From the NCBI RefSeq assembly GCF_052115865.1, contig NZ_JBQKME010000005.1, positions 1 through 64,000 of the forward strand: a stretch of 64,000 bases of DNA. The letters are read 5' to 3'. Each line of letters starts with the position of its first letter. Within the stretch, counting starts at the first letter, position 1. Positions 51,605-59,571 of the stretch are shown in pieces. Below the pieces are notes generated by a model. The model saw only the letters and a list, made by a program, of their open reading frames with translations, was not told where the DNA came from and ran no database searches. The stretch comes from Fundicoccus_A sp052115865 (GTDB lineage: Bacteria; Bacillota; Bacilli; Lactobacillales; Aerococcaceae). The translations under genes and the position numbers were made by a program.

Positions 51605-52344
51605 GTTTTTCGAAAATAGCTGATGTTTATAATCGCTTTAACAATTTAGCTGTTTATGATGATTGGTTAGATTTTACAATAGATTATCTGGATGGACCAG
51701 GTATGAAGATATTAGATCTTGGATGCGGTACAGGTTATTTTACACAATTATTAGCACCTTTGAGTGGTCAAATAATAGGAGTGGATATCGATTCAGAAAT
51801 GCTAAGACAAGCAAAAGCAGCTTATTCTATAGAGAATTTGGTTTTTAAAGAAGCTGACATGCTTGATTTAAGTCCACTTGCAAATGACTTTGATTTGATA
51901 ACCTGTTTTGCGGATACTCTTTGTTTCTTAGATAACCTTGACCAAGTTCAACAAGCTTTTAAACAAATGTCTCAACACTTAAACAAAGATGGTTTGTTAT
52001 TGTTTGATGTTTGGACCCCTTATCAAATAACGGAAGGCTTTGATGATTTTAATTATTTTGATCAAGATGAATCAGCTGTTTTAACATGGAAAAGCACGAC
52101 TTTTCCTAAGGAATTAAAAGTAGATCATCATTTAACGGTTTTATCTCAAATCAACGGTAGTTCCAATTATGAACGTAACGAAACATTCTTAGTTGAAAAA
52201 ACCTATACACTTAAAGAATATAAAAATGCTTTGAAATTAGCAGGTTTCTCAAATATTGAAGTATTTGTCGAATATGGGGAAGAAGAGTATGATCCAGCAA
52301 ACCATCCTAGTCCTAATCGTTGGTTTTTTGTAGCAAGCAAATAG
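51601..52344 (+). CDS. yqeM: Class I SAM-dependent methyltransferase (YqeM-like)
   Basis: 247 residues. SAM motif ILDLGCGTGYFTQLL (about residues 33-47), acidic ..GVDIDSEM and ..FDLITCFADTLCFL. Target unknown. Starts in the ATGA overlap with rsfS; the ribosome site is weak, so translation is coupled. Conserved position after rsfS in Bacillus (yqeL-yqeM). Confidence 0.87.
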   Translation: MSFSKIADVYNRFNNLAVYDDWLDFTIDYLDGPGMKILDLGCGTGYFTQLLAPLSGQIIGVDIDSEMLRQAKAAYSIENLVFKEADMLDLSPLANDFDLITCFADTLCFLDNLDQVQQAFKQMSQHLNKDGLLLFDVWTPYQITEGFDDFNYFDQDESAVLTWKSTTFPKELKVDHHLTVLSQINGSSNYERNETFLVEKTYTLKEYKNALKLAGFSNIEVFVEYGEEEYDPANHPSPNRWFFVASK

Positions 52345-52349
52345 TAAGT

Positions 52350-52364
52350 AGGTGATTAGTCATT
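52350..52364 (+). promoter_or_regulatory. tmcAL ribosome site with AUU start codon
   Basis: AGGTGA (52350-52355), 6-nt spacer, ATT (52362-52364). Reading from ATT gives M-K-S-I-G-V-I-T-E-Y-N-P-F-H-L-G-H, in register with B. subtilis YlbM (MKAVGLVVEYNPFHNGH). In frame, TGA stops at 52353 and no ATG, GTG or TTG occurs until TTG 52404, which would delete the ATP-binding motif. Confidence 0.82.
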
Positions 52365-53531
52365 AAAAGTATCGGTGTCATCACAGAATATAATCCTTTT
52401 CACTTGGGACATGCCTACCAGCTTCAACAAATGAAAATGCAAACTAATGCAGAAGTAGTTATCGTTGCTATGAGTGGCAATGTTGTTCAAAGAGGCGAAT
52501 TTGCTATTATTGATAAATGGAAAAGGGCAGAATTAGCGATTGAGTCCGGAGCTGATTTAGTCATCGAGTTACCCTTGTTAGCAAGTTTACAAGCAGCCGA
52601 CTATTTTGCCCATTATGGTATTCAAGCCCTCAACCACTTTAAAGTAAATACCTTTGCTTTTGGCACAGAAACTGCCCATACAAATCAGTTACAAACTTAC
52701 GTTGAATCTTTAATAAGAAATCAAGATCGGATTGATGAAGCGATTCCTAATTTGATTTCCCAGGGTTATAGCTATGCAGCTGCCATTCAAATGGCAACAG
52801 AAGCATTGATGGAAGACGTTGTTGTTGATTTTAATCCAAGTTCATCGAATCATATTTTAGCGATTCAGTATTTAATATATAATCAAAAATTAGACACAGC
52901 TATGCAAGCTATAGCAATCCCTCGATTGAAAGAAAATAATCATCATACTTTACTTTTAAGTGGGAGCCAAATCCGTTCTAAATGGTTTAATCAAGCATTA
53001 GAGCGAAATGATCTACCACAAATGACTTATGATGCCTTATTAAATGGCCCAACGATTAAATGGGACGATTATTGGTCTTTGTTAAAATATGCCGTTTTGT
53101 CAAAAACATCGCTTGAATTAAGTCAGATGTTGCATATGCGTGAAGGATTTGAAAATCGATTAATCAATGAAATTAAACTTTCTGAAAGTATCGATGATTT
53201 AATGCGTTCGTTGACATCAAAACGCTGGACGACGTCATCTATACAGCGTATCTTAATGGCTGTTTTATTAAATATAAGTAAAGTAGAATGGGAAAGCTAT
53301 CAAAAGGCTTTTCAAAATCAACCATTCTACCGTATTTTAGGCTTTAATGAACAAGGGCAGCGATATTTAAATTATTTAAAACAAAATAAAATAGATTTTC
53401 ATACAAAAATATATGAAAATAAATCTAAAGCTTATTTTGGAAATTTAAGAGCAGATTTAGTCTATGCGTTAAATCCCAATCATCAGGTCCGCGAACAAAA
53501 TTACCAAACCTTACTATATATAAAAAAATAA
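52362..53531 (+). CDS. tmcAL: tRNA(Met) cytidine acetate ligase (YlbM)
   Basis: 389 residues. Uses acetate and ATP to acetylate C34 of elongator tRNA-Met, so that it does not misread Ile codons. Nucleotidyltransferase-type N-terminus EYNPFHLGHAYQ (residues 9-20) and ..AMSGNVVQRGEFAIIDKWKRA... C-terminal helical domain. The start is AUU at 52362, because canonical starts would remove the HxGH motif. Follows the methyltransferase by 17 bp. Confidence 0.92.
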   Translation: MKSIGVITEYNPFHLGHAYQLQQMKMQTNAEVVIVAMSGNVVQRGEFAIIDKWKRAELAIESGADLVIELPLLASLQAADYFAHYGIQALNHFKVNTFAFGTETAHTNQLQTYVESLIRNQDRIDEAIPNLISQGYSYAAAIQMATEALMEDVVVDFNPSSSNHILAIQYLIYNQKLDTAMQAIAIPRLKENNHHTLLLSGSQIRSKWFNQALERNDLPQMTYDALLNGPTIKWDDYWSLLKYAVLSKTSLELSQMLHMREGFENRLINEIKLSESIDDLMRSLTSKRWTTSSIQRILMAVLLNISKVEWESYQKAFQNQPFYRILGFNEQGQRYLNYLKQNKIDFHTKIYENKSKAYFGNLRADLVYALNPNHQVREQNYQTLLYIKK

Positions 53532-53599
53532 GACCAAGAACAATTGACATAAAAGCAAAATTTGCGTATAATTCAATTTGTCGTTTTAGAGGTGATTAA

Positions 53600-54151
53600 A
53601 TGAAATGGACGATTCGACAAATTCAAGAAGCTCCGGAAGGAATCTTGAGTTTTGATGAATTTCTCAATATAACTGAAGCTATCCAAGCACGTGATAAGTC
53701 CGTTATAGATCTTGAACCTGTTCAAGTAAAAGGGTATTTATCTGCAATTGATAGAGAGGTCATCTTACAGTGTCAAGCACTTGTTAATATTACGCTGCCT
53801 TCAACACGCAGTTTAGAGCCGGTGCCTTTACAATTGACAATTCCAATTATGGAAAGATATGTGTATCCAGACTATGACACAAATCTTCAAGACTATGAAG
53901 AAACAACCATTGTACTTGAGCATGATTACATTGACCTTGATTCTGCTGTTATTGATACTGTATTGATTAATTTACCAATGCGGGTGATTGCAGCTGATGA
54001 AGAAAATCATGATTTGCCAAAAGGCAAAGATTGGGCAGTAATTACAGAAGATGATTATAAAAAACAGCAAAATGAAGAAGCTAATCAAAAAATTGATGAG
54101 CGTTTTGCTGGATTACAATCCCTATATAACGAATTGAACGAAGAAGAATAG
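53600..54151 (+). CDS. YceD family (DUF177) protein
   Basis: 183 residues, MKWTIRQIQEAPEGILSFDE.., with the central CQALVNITLPSTRSLEPVPL and acidic tail of DUF177. Linked to 23S rRNA accumulation and always next to rpmF. AGGTG ribosome site. Confidence 0.88.
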   Translation: MKWTIRQIQEAPEGILSFDEFLNITEAIQARDKSVIDLEPVQVKGYLSAIDREVILQCQALVNITLPSTRSLEPVPLQLTIPIMERYVYPDYDTNLQDYEETTIVLEHDYIDLDSAVIDTVLINLPMRVIAADEENHDLPKGKDWAVITEDDYKKQQNEEANQKIDERFAGLQSLYNELNEEE

Positions 54152-54186
54152 TAACTTCTTCTAATAAAGACCAGGAGGTGTAAAAA

Positions 54187-54366
54187 ATGGCAGTACCAAA
54201 AAGAAAAACATCCAAAGCTAGCAAAAGAAAACGTCGTACACATTTTAAATTAGAAGTTCCAGGATTGAATAATTGTCCTGAATGTGGTGAGTTAAAATTA
54301 AGCCACCGCGTTTGCCCATCATGTGGTTATTACAAAAACAAAGAAGTAATTGAAGTAGCAGAATAA
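54187..54366 (+). CDS. rpmF: 50S ribosomal protein L32
   Basis: 59 residues, MAVPKRKTSKASKRKRRTHF.., with an intact zinc ribbon Cys30, Cys33, Cys43, Cys46 (CPEC and CPSC). This is the zinc-binding paralogue type. AGGAGGTG site. Follows the DUF177 gene, as is nearly universal. Confidence 0.96.
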   Translation: MAVPKRKTSKASKRKRRTHFKLEVPGLNNCPECGELKLSHRVCPSCGYYKNKEVIEVAE

Positions 54367-54371
54367 TGATT

Positions 54372-54402
54372 AAAATCGAAGCTTAGTCTTCGATTTTTTT
54401 AT
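54372..54402 (+). terminator. Terminator after rpmF
   Basis: Perfect 10-bp stem AAAATCGAAG (54372-54381) / CTTCGATTTT (54388-54397), 6-nt loop, T run. Confidence 0.9.
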
Positions 54403-54412
54403 TTATTTTAAA

Positions 54413-54446
54413 GGTCAAAACTAAAATGTTGACCTTTTTTGACCAA
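54413..54446. promoter_or_regulatory. CtsR operator overlapping the clpP promoter
   Basis: On the minus strand GGTCAAAAAAGGTCAA (54444-54429) fits the CtsR tandem heptad (GGTCAAA, 3 nt, GGTCAAA; last base differs). An extra GGTCAAA lies on the plus strand at 54413-54419. The tandem site covers the -35 box of clpP. Confidence 0.85.
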
Positions 54447-54457
54447 TGAGGTATACT
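54429..54457 (+). promoter_or_regulatory. Promoter of clpP
   Basis: TTGACC (54429-54434), 17-bp spacer, TATACT (54452-54457). Confidence 0.75.
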
Positions 54458-54490
54458 AACAAAGAATTGATTTTATAAGGAGGAAGTTAT

Positions 54491-55087
54491 ATGAATTTAG
54501 TTCCTACAGTAATTGAACAATCTGCAAGAGGTGAACGTGCATATGATATTTATTCACGTTTATTAATTGACCGTATTATTATGCTAAGTGGTCCAATTGA
54601 TGACAATGTTGCCAACAGTGTTATTGCACAATTGTTATTCTTAGAAGCGCAAGATCCAGAGAAAGATATTTATTTATATATTAATTCTCCAGGAGGAAGT
54701 GTCACAGCTGGGTTAGCTATTTATGATACGATGAACTTTATCAATGCTGATGTGCAAACAATTGTTATTGGTTTAGCTGCATCTATGGGTTCATTCTTAT
54801 TAACTGCTGGTACGAAAGGTAAACGTTTTGCTTTGCCAAATTCTGAAATTATGATTCACCAACCTCTAGGTGGTGCTCAAGGACAAGCAACTGAAATTGA
54901 AATTGCTGCTCGACATATTTTAGCAACACGAGATCGTTTAAATAATATTTTAGCAGAACGTACAGGACAACCACTTGAAGTCATCGAGAAAGATACCGAT
55001 CGCGATAACTTTATGACAGCTGAACAAGCTAAAGAGTATGGGATCATTGATGAAATTATGGAGAAAAACTCTCAATTAGGTAAGTAA
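54491..55087 (+). CDS. clpP: ATP-dependent Clp protease proteolytic subunit
   Basis: 198-residue serine protease forming the tetradecameric ClpP chamber, partner of ClpC/ClpX. Catalytic triad Ser98 (GLAASMGS), His123 (MIHQPLGG) and Asp172. GGAGGAAG site. Controlled by the CtsR operator upstream, so induced by heat and protein stress. Its adaptors MecA and SpxH are also encoded in this window. Confidence 0.97.
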   Translation: MNLVPTVIEQSARGERAYDIYSRLLIDRIIMLSGPIDDNVANSVIAQLLFLEAQDPEKDIYLYINSPGGSVTAGLAIYDTMNFINADVQTIVIGLAASMGSFLLTAGTKGKRFALPNSEIMIHQPLGGAQGQATEIEIAARHILATRDRLNNILAERTGQPLEVIEKDTDRDNFMTAEQAKEYGIIDEIMEKNSQLGK

Positions 55088-55100
55088 CCCTACTTCAATA

Positions 55101-55200
55101 TAAGTCAATCCGAACTATCTAATAGAGGAATCGATAATTGCTATAAAAGTAATTTACGCAGGCGGTTCTTAGTGCTATTAAGATGGTTCGGATTTTTTTT
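55101..55200 (+). terminator. Long-loop terminator after clpP
   Basis: AATCCGAACTATCT pairs with AGATGGTTCGGATT (one G-U) across a loop of about 57 nt; AATAG/CTATT pair just inside. Eight T follow at about 55192-55199. Confidence 0.75.
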
Positions 55201-55273
55201 GCCGTAGGGATAGTGGGCGAAAAAAGTCCAGGTGTTGATAAAATTCTTATATCCAAATTCGATGCTATATTGT

Positions 55274-55302
55274 TTGCACCCTATTATATTTAATGTTACA
55301 AT
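55274..55302 (+). promoter_or_regulatory. Promoter of the cggR-gap operon
   Basis: TTGCAC (55274-55279), 17-bp spacer, TACAAT (55297-55302) with extended TGT. The 100-nt leader contains TGTC..GGTC..TGTCC repeats (about 55358-55385) that might be the CggR operator, but the match is weak. Confidence 0.6.
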
Positions 55303-55403
55303 GTATACGTAATGAAGAAGTTTTACTTTTCCTTTACATTTCAAAAATAAATTTTTTGTCATTTGCCGATTGGTCGATAAATGTCCAATTAGGAGGGTCA
55401 AAT

Positions 55404-56450
55404 TTGCATGATGTACTTTCAATGATAAAAATAATTATGCCTGAACTGGAAGAGTTGTTAGAACAACGTTTACAAATTTTACATCAACTAAAACAATTGG
55501 ATAGTCGGATAGGACGTAAACGATTAGCTGAAAAACTTGATTTGACTGAACGTAGTTTAAGAACAACACTTGACGTACTTAGACAACAAAATTTAGTTGA
55601 TATTAGTTCTAAAGGTATCCAAATCACTTCTTTAGGTTTGAGGATGCTAACAGAATTAGAAAATGATTTTATCAATCATCATCCATTATATCACGAAGAA
55701 CAACAGTTAGTTAAATTGTTAGGTTTAGACCATTGCTATATCGTTCCGGGTGATGCAGAAAAAGATGATGATGTTTATACTGCAATTAGCAAAATTGTTC
55801 AAGATGTCTTAGTTGATATTTTAAATCCATCGGAACGAAATGTTATCGCGGTAACTGGAGGATCTACACTTGCTAGAATTGGTGAAAATTTCACACCTGA
55901 CTTAACCAAAGAGCATGATATTACTTTTGTGCCTGCTCGGGGTGGAGTTGGTGGTTCATTCCATATTCAATCTAATTCGGTGGGTGGCGTCATGTCACAA
56001 CAATCAAATGCAAAATATGTCCCTTTATTTATTCCAGAAGGTATCGATCAAAAAATGTATGAGCTTTTATTATCTGATACATCGATTCGTCGAGCGGTTC
56101 AAATGAGTAAACAAGCAAATACCTTGTTATTAAGTGTTGGAACTGCTAATGTTATGGCGAAAAGAAGAGATATTTCGAAAGAACAAATTAATTTCTTAAT
56201 TGAAAAGAAAGCAGTTGGCGAAGCTTTCGGAATATTCTATAATAGAGATGGAGAAATAATTTTAAGGCTTCCACGAGTAGGAATACAAATGGAGGACTTG
56301 AGTACAATTCCGAATCTTATGACGATTGTAGCAGGTAGTACAAAAGCAGAAGCGCTCATTGCTTTTTATAAAATGACTCAAGCTCACGGATTGTTAATTT
56401 GTGACGAAGGTCTTGCAAAAATGGTTTTAAGTGGGTTGAATGCCCGTTAA
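55404..56450 (+). CDS. cggR: Central glycolytic genes regulator CggR
   Basis: 348-residue SorC/DeoR-type repressor of gap and the lower glycolysis genes, relieved by fructose-1,6-bisphosphate. N-terminal helix-turn-helix (GRKRLAEKLDLTERSLRTTL), then the effector-binding domain (..AVTGGSTLARIGENF.., ..FVPARGGVGGSFHIQSN). TTG 55404 is taken 6 nt after AGGAGGG; it aligns with Bacillus CggR. Directly precedes gap. Confidence 0.92.
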   Translation: MHDVLSMIKIIMPELEELLEQRLQILHQLKQLDSRIGRKRLAEKLDLTERSLRTTLDVLRQQNLVDISSKGIQITSLGLRMLTELENDFINHHPLYHEEQQLVKLLGLDHCYIVPGDAEKDDDVYTAISKIVQDVLVDILNPSERNVIAVTGGSTLARIGENFTPDLTKEHDITFVPARGGVGGSFHIQSNSVGGVMSQQSNAKYVPLFIPEGIDQKMYELLLSDTSIRRAVQMSKQANTLLLSVGTANVMAKRRDISKEQINFLIEKKAVGEAFGIFYNRDGEIILRLPRVGIQMEDLSTIPNLMTIVAGSTKAEALIAFYKMTQAHGLLICDEGLAKMVLSGLNAR

Positions 56451-56479
56451 AATAAAAATCTTTAGGAGGATGTCATCTT

Positions 56480-57487
56480 ATGACAGTAAAAGTTGGTATT
56501 AACGGTTTTGGACGTATCGGACGTTTAGTATTTCGTCGTATTCTAGAAACAGATTCAGATTTAGAGGTAGTTGCAGTTAACGACTTAACAGATAGCGAGA
56601 ACTTAGCATACTTACTTAAATACGATACTGCTCACGGTCGTTTTCCATATGATGTTGAAGTAAACGAAGAAGGCTTTGTAGTAGATGGAAAAAATATCAA
56701 AGTTTATGCAGAAAAAGATGCTAACAATTTACCATGGGGTGAATTAGAAGTAGATATCGTTTTAGAATGTACTGGTTTCTATACTTCTGCTGAACAATCT
56801 CAAGCACACATTAATGCTGGTGCAAAACGTGTATTAATTTCTGCTCCTGCAAAAAGTGCTGAAACAAAAACTGTTGTTTTCGGTGTTAACGAAGATATTC
56901 TTGACTCTGAAGATACAATTATTTCAGCAGCTTCATGTACAACTAACAGTTTAGCTCCAGTAGTTAAAGTATTACACGATAACTATGGAATTAAAGTTGG
57001 TAACATGGTAACTGTTCACGCTTATACAGCAACACAAGTATTACAAGATGGACCAAGCAGAAAAGACTTCCGTGGTGGACGTGCAGCTGCTCAAAACATT
57101 ATCCCATCTTCAACTGGTGCAGCTAAAGCAATTGGTAAAGTAATTCCAGAACTTAATGGTTTATTAGATGGTTCTTCATTAAGAATTCCTACAATTACTG
57201 GATCACATACAATTTTCTATACATTATTAGAAAAAGAAGCTACTGTAGAAGAAATTAATGCAGCTATGAAAGCAGCATCAAGTGATTCATTCTTATACAA
57301 CGAAGATGATATTGTTTCATCTGATATTATTTCTACACATGCAGGTTCTATCTTTGATGCTACTTTAACAGAAGTTCAAGCAGCTAGCGATGGAACACAA
57401 TTAGTTAAAACTGTTGCATGGTATGATAACGAAGCTGGTTTCGTAGGAAACATGGTTCGTACATTAGAATACTTCGCTAAATTATAA
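56480..57487 (+). CDS. gap: Glyceraldehyde-3-phosphate dehydrogenase
   Basis: 335-residue NAD-dependent GAPDH. Rossmann motif INGFGRIGR (residues 7-15), catalytic Cys153 (SAASCTTNSLAP). Strongly biased codon use indicates very high expression. AGGAGG site. A GC-rich hairpin separates it from pgk. Confidence 0.98.
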   Translation: MTVKVGINGFGRIGRLVFRRILETDSDLEVVAVNDLTDSENLAYLLKYDTAHGRFPYDVEVNEEGFVVDGKNIKVYAEKDANNLPWGELEVDIVLECTGFYTSAEQSQAHINAGAKRVLISAPAKSAETKTVVFGVNEDILDSEDTIISAASCTTNSLAPVVKVLHDNYGIKVGNMVTVHAYTATQVLQDGPSRKDFRGGRAAAQNIIPSSTGAAKAIGKVIPELNGLLDGSSLRIPTITGSHTIFYTLLEKEATVEEINAAMKAASSDSFLYNEDDIVSSDIISTHAGSIFDATLTEVQAASDGTQLVKTVAWYDNEAGFVGNMVRTLEYFAKL

Positions 57488-57529
57488 TTTGATTTAAAGT
57501 ATAGCGTTTTTTAAGCGTCTATCCAAATT

Positions 57530-57560
57530 GGCGGGAGGCATGACGCCTCCCGCCTTATTT
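57530..57560 (+). terminator. GC-rich hairpin between gap and pgk
   Basis: GGCGGGAGGC (57530-57539) / GCCTCCCGCC (57545-57554), 10 bp, nearly all G-C in an AT-rich genome, followed by TTATTTTATAAT. Could be a partial terminator or an mRNA-stabilising element that keeps gap mRNA above that of downstream genes. Confidence 0.8.
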
Positions 57561-57590
57561 TATAATGTTAATACGTAAAGGAGAAAAATT

Positions 57591-58781
57591 ATGACAAAAA
57601 AAATCGTAACCGATCTAGATGTTGCAGGTAAAACAGTTTTAGTACGTGTTGATTTTAACGTTCCAATGAATGATAGAGCGATTACCGATGACAATCGTAT
57701 TGTGGCTGCTTTAGAAACAATCAAATACCTAATTGATCAAAAAGCTAAAGTTGTTTTATTCTCACATTTAGGAAAAATTAAAAATGATGAAGATAAAGCC
57801 GATAACAGTTTAACAGCTGCTGGTGTCCGTTTAAGTGAATTATTAGGACAAGGCGTTGCTTTTTCAAGAGCTACACGTGGAGAAGAGCTTGAATCAGCTA
57901 TTGCGGCATTAAACGAAGGCGATGTATTGTTAGTAGAAAATACTCGTTACGAAGATATCGATGGTAAAAAAGAATCTGGTAATGATGAAGAGTTAGGAAA
58001 ATATTGGGCATCTTTAGGTGATTTATTTGTTAATGATGCTTTTGGTACTGCACACCGTGCGCATGCATCGAATGTGGGTATTGCATCTCATCTAGATTCA
58101 GCAGCTGGATTTTTAGTTGAAAAAGAACTGAAATTCTTAGGTGAAGCCGTTGATAATCCAGAGCGTCCTTTTGTGGCGATTTTAGGTGGTGCTAAGGTTT
58201 CAGATAAAATTAAAGTAATTGAAAACTTATTAACTAAAGCTGATAAAGTTATTATCGGTGGAGGTATGGCATATACTTTCTTAAAAGCTCAAGGAAAAGA
58301 AATTGGTCTATCTTTATTTGAAGAAGACCGTGTTGAATTAGCAAAAGATCTATTAGATCGCGCTGGCGATAAAATTGTATTACCAGTTGATATTGTTATT
58401 GCTGATGACTTCTCAAACGATGCGAATCGCAAAGTTGTTTCAGTTGATGAAATACCAAGTGATTGGCAAGGTTTAGATTGCGGACCAAAATCAGTTGAAT
58501 TATTTGCAGATGTGTTAAAAGATGCAAAAACTGTTGTTTGGAATGGACCAATGGGCGTATTCGAATTCGAAAACTTTGCTCAAGGTACAATTGGAGTATG
58601 TGAAGCAATTGCTAAGTTGGATGATGCAACTACTATTGTTGGTGGTGGAGATTCAGCAGCTGCTGTTGCTCAGTTAGGATTTGAAGATAAATTCACACAT
58701 ATTTCAACAGGCGGTGGCGCTTCATTAACTTATCTTGAAGGAGAAGCATTACCAGGCGTAGAAATTATTGCTGATAAATAG
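57591..58781 (+). CDS. pgk: Phosphoglycerate kinase
   Basis: 396-residue substrate-level ATP-forming kinase. N-terminal substrate domain with VRVDFNVPMN, hinge, and C-terminal nucleotide domain with ..VVWNGPMGVFEFENF and GGGDSAAAVAQLG. AAAGGAG site. TATAAT at 57561-57566 may give an extra promoter. Confidence 0.98.
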   Translation: MTKKIVTDLDVAGKTVLVRVDFNVPMNDRAITDDNRIVAALETIKYLIDQKAKVVLFSHLGKIKNDEDKADNSLTAAGVRLSELLGQGVAFSRATRGEELESAIAALNEGDVLLVENTRYEDIDGKKESGNDEELGKYWASLGDLFVNDAFGTAHRAHASNVGIASHLDSAAGFLVEKELKFLGEAVDNPERPFVAILGGAKVSDKIKVIENLLTKADKVIIGGGMAYTFLKAQGKEIGLSLFEEDRVELAKDLLDRAGDKIVLPVDIVIADDFSNDANRKVVSVDEIPSDWQGLDCGPKSVELFADVLKDAKTVVWNGPMGVFEFENFAQGTIGVCEAIAKLDDATTIVGGGDSAAAVAQLGFEDKFTHISTGGGASLTYLEGEALPGVEIIADK

Positions 58782-58812
58782 TTATTGTATTAGATTAAGG
58801 AGGAATTGACGT

Positions 58813-59571
58813 ATGTCACGAAAACCGATTATTGCTGGAAACTGGAAAATGAATAAAAATCACACTGAAGCACGTTCTTTTGCAGAAGCAGTAAAAGATA
58901 AAATTCCAACTAATGATTTAGTTGATTCAGTGATTGGTTCACCAGCTTTATTTTTAGAGTCATTGAAAAATGAACTTGAAGGATCCGATGTTAAATTAGC
59001 AGCTCAAAATTGCTATTTTGAAGAAGAAGGTGCTTTTACAGGAGAAGTTAGTCCTAAAGCACTTGCTGATTTAGGTGTTGATTATGTCATTATCGGACAC
59101 TCTGAACGCCGTGAATATTTCGGTGAAACAGATGAAGATATTAACAAAAAAGCACATGCTATTTTCCGTAATGGAATGATTCCAATCATATGTGTTGGTG
59201 AAACATTGGAACAACGTGAAGCAGGTGAAACGGATGAGTTTGTTTCTGGTCAAATAAAAGCTGCCTTAAAAGACCTAACTGAAGGTCAAATTGAATCATT
59301 AGTCATCGCTTATGAACCAATTTGGGCAATCGGAACAGGTAAATCCTCTTCAGCTGAAGATGCTAATGAAACATGTGGTGTTATTCGTCAAACGATTAGT
59401 GAATTGAGTTCACCAGCAGCTGCAGAAGCTGTAAGAATTCAATATGGTGGTTCAGTTAAACCAGCAAATATCGCTGAATATATGTCGCAAGAACACATCG
59501 ATGGCGCATTAGTTGGTGGAGCAAGTCTTGAAGTTGATTCATTCTTGGCTTTATTGGAGGCTGTTAAATAA
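58813..59571 (+). CDS. tpiA: Triosephosphate isomerase
   Basis: 252-residue TIM barrel interconverting DHAP and GAP. Lys12 (AGNWKMNK), His96 (IIGHSERREYFGE) and catalytic Glu in AYEPIWAIGTGK are visible. AGGAGG site. Its TAA shares one base with the gpmI ATG. Confidence 0.98.
   Translation: MSRKPIIAGNWKMNKNHTEARSFAEAVKDKIPTNDLVDSVIGSPALFLESLKNELEGSDVKLAAQNCYFEEEGAFTGEVSPKALADLGVDYVIIGHSERREYFGETDEDINKKAHAIFRNGMIPIICVGETLEQREAGETDEFVSGQIKAALKDLTEGQIESLVIAYEPIWAIGTGKSSSAEDANETCGVIRQTISELSSPAAAEAVRIQYGGSVKPANIAEYMSQEHIDGALVGGASLEVDSFLALLEAVK

Noticed and set aside
52404..52406. TTG start for tmcAL at 52404
   Set aside because: It would remove the conserved E-Y-N-P-F-H segment needed for ATP binding and lacks a ribosome site.
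55358..55385. CggR operator in the cggR leader
   Set aside because: The TGTC/GGTC repeats do not match the known CGGGAC-N6-TGTC tandem well enough to list as a feature.
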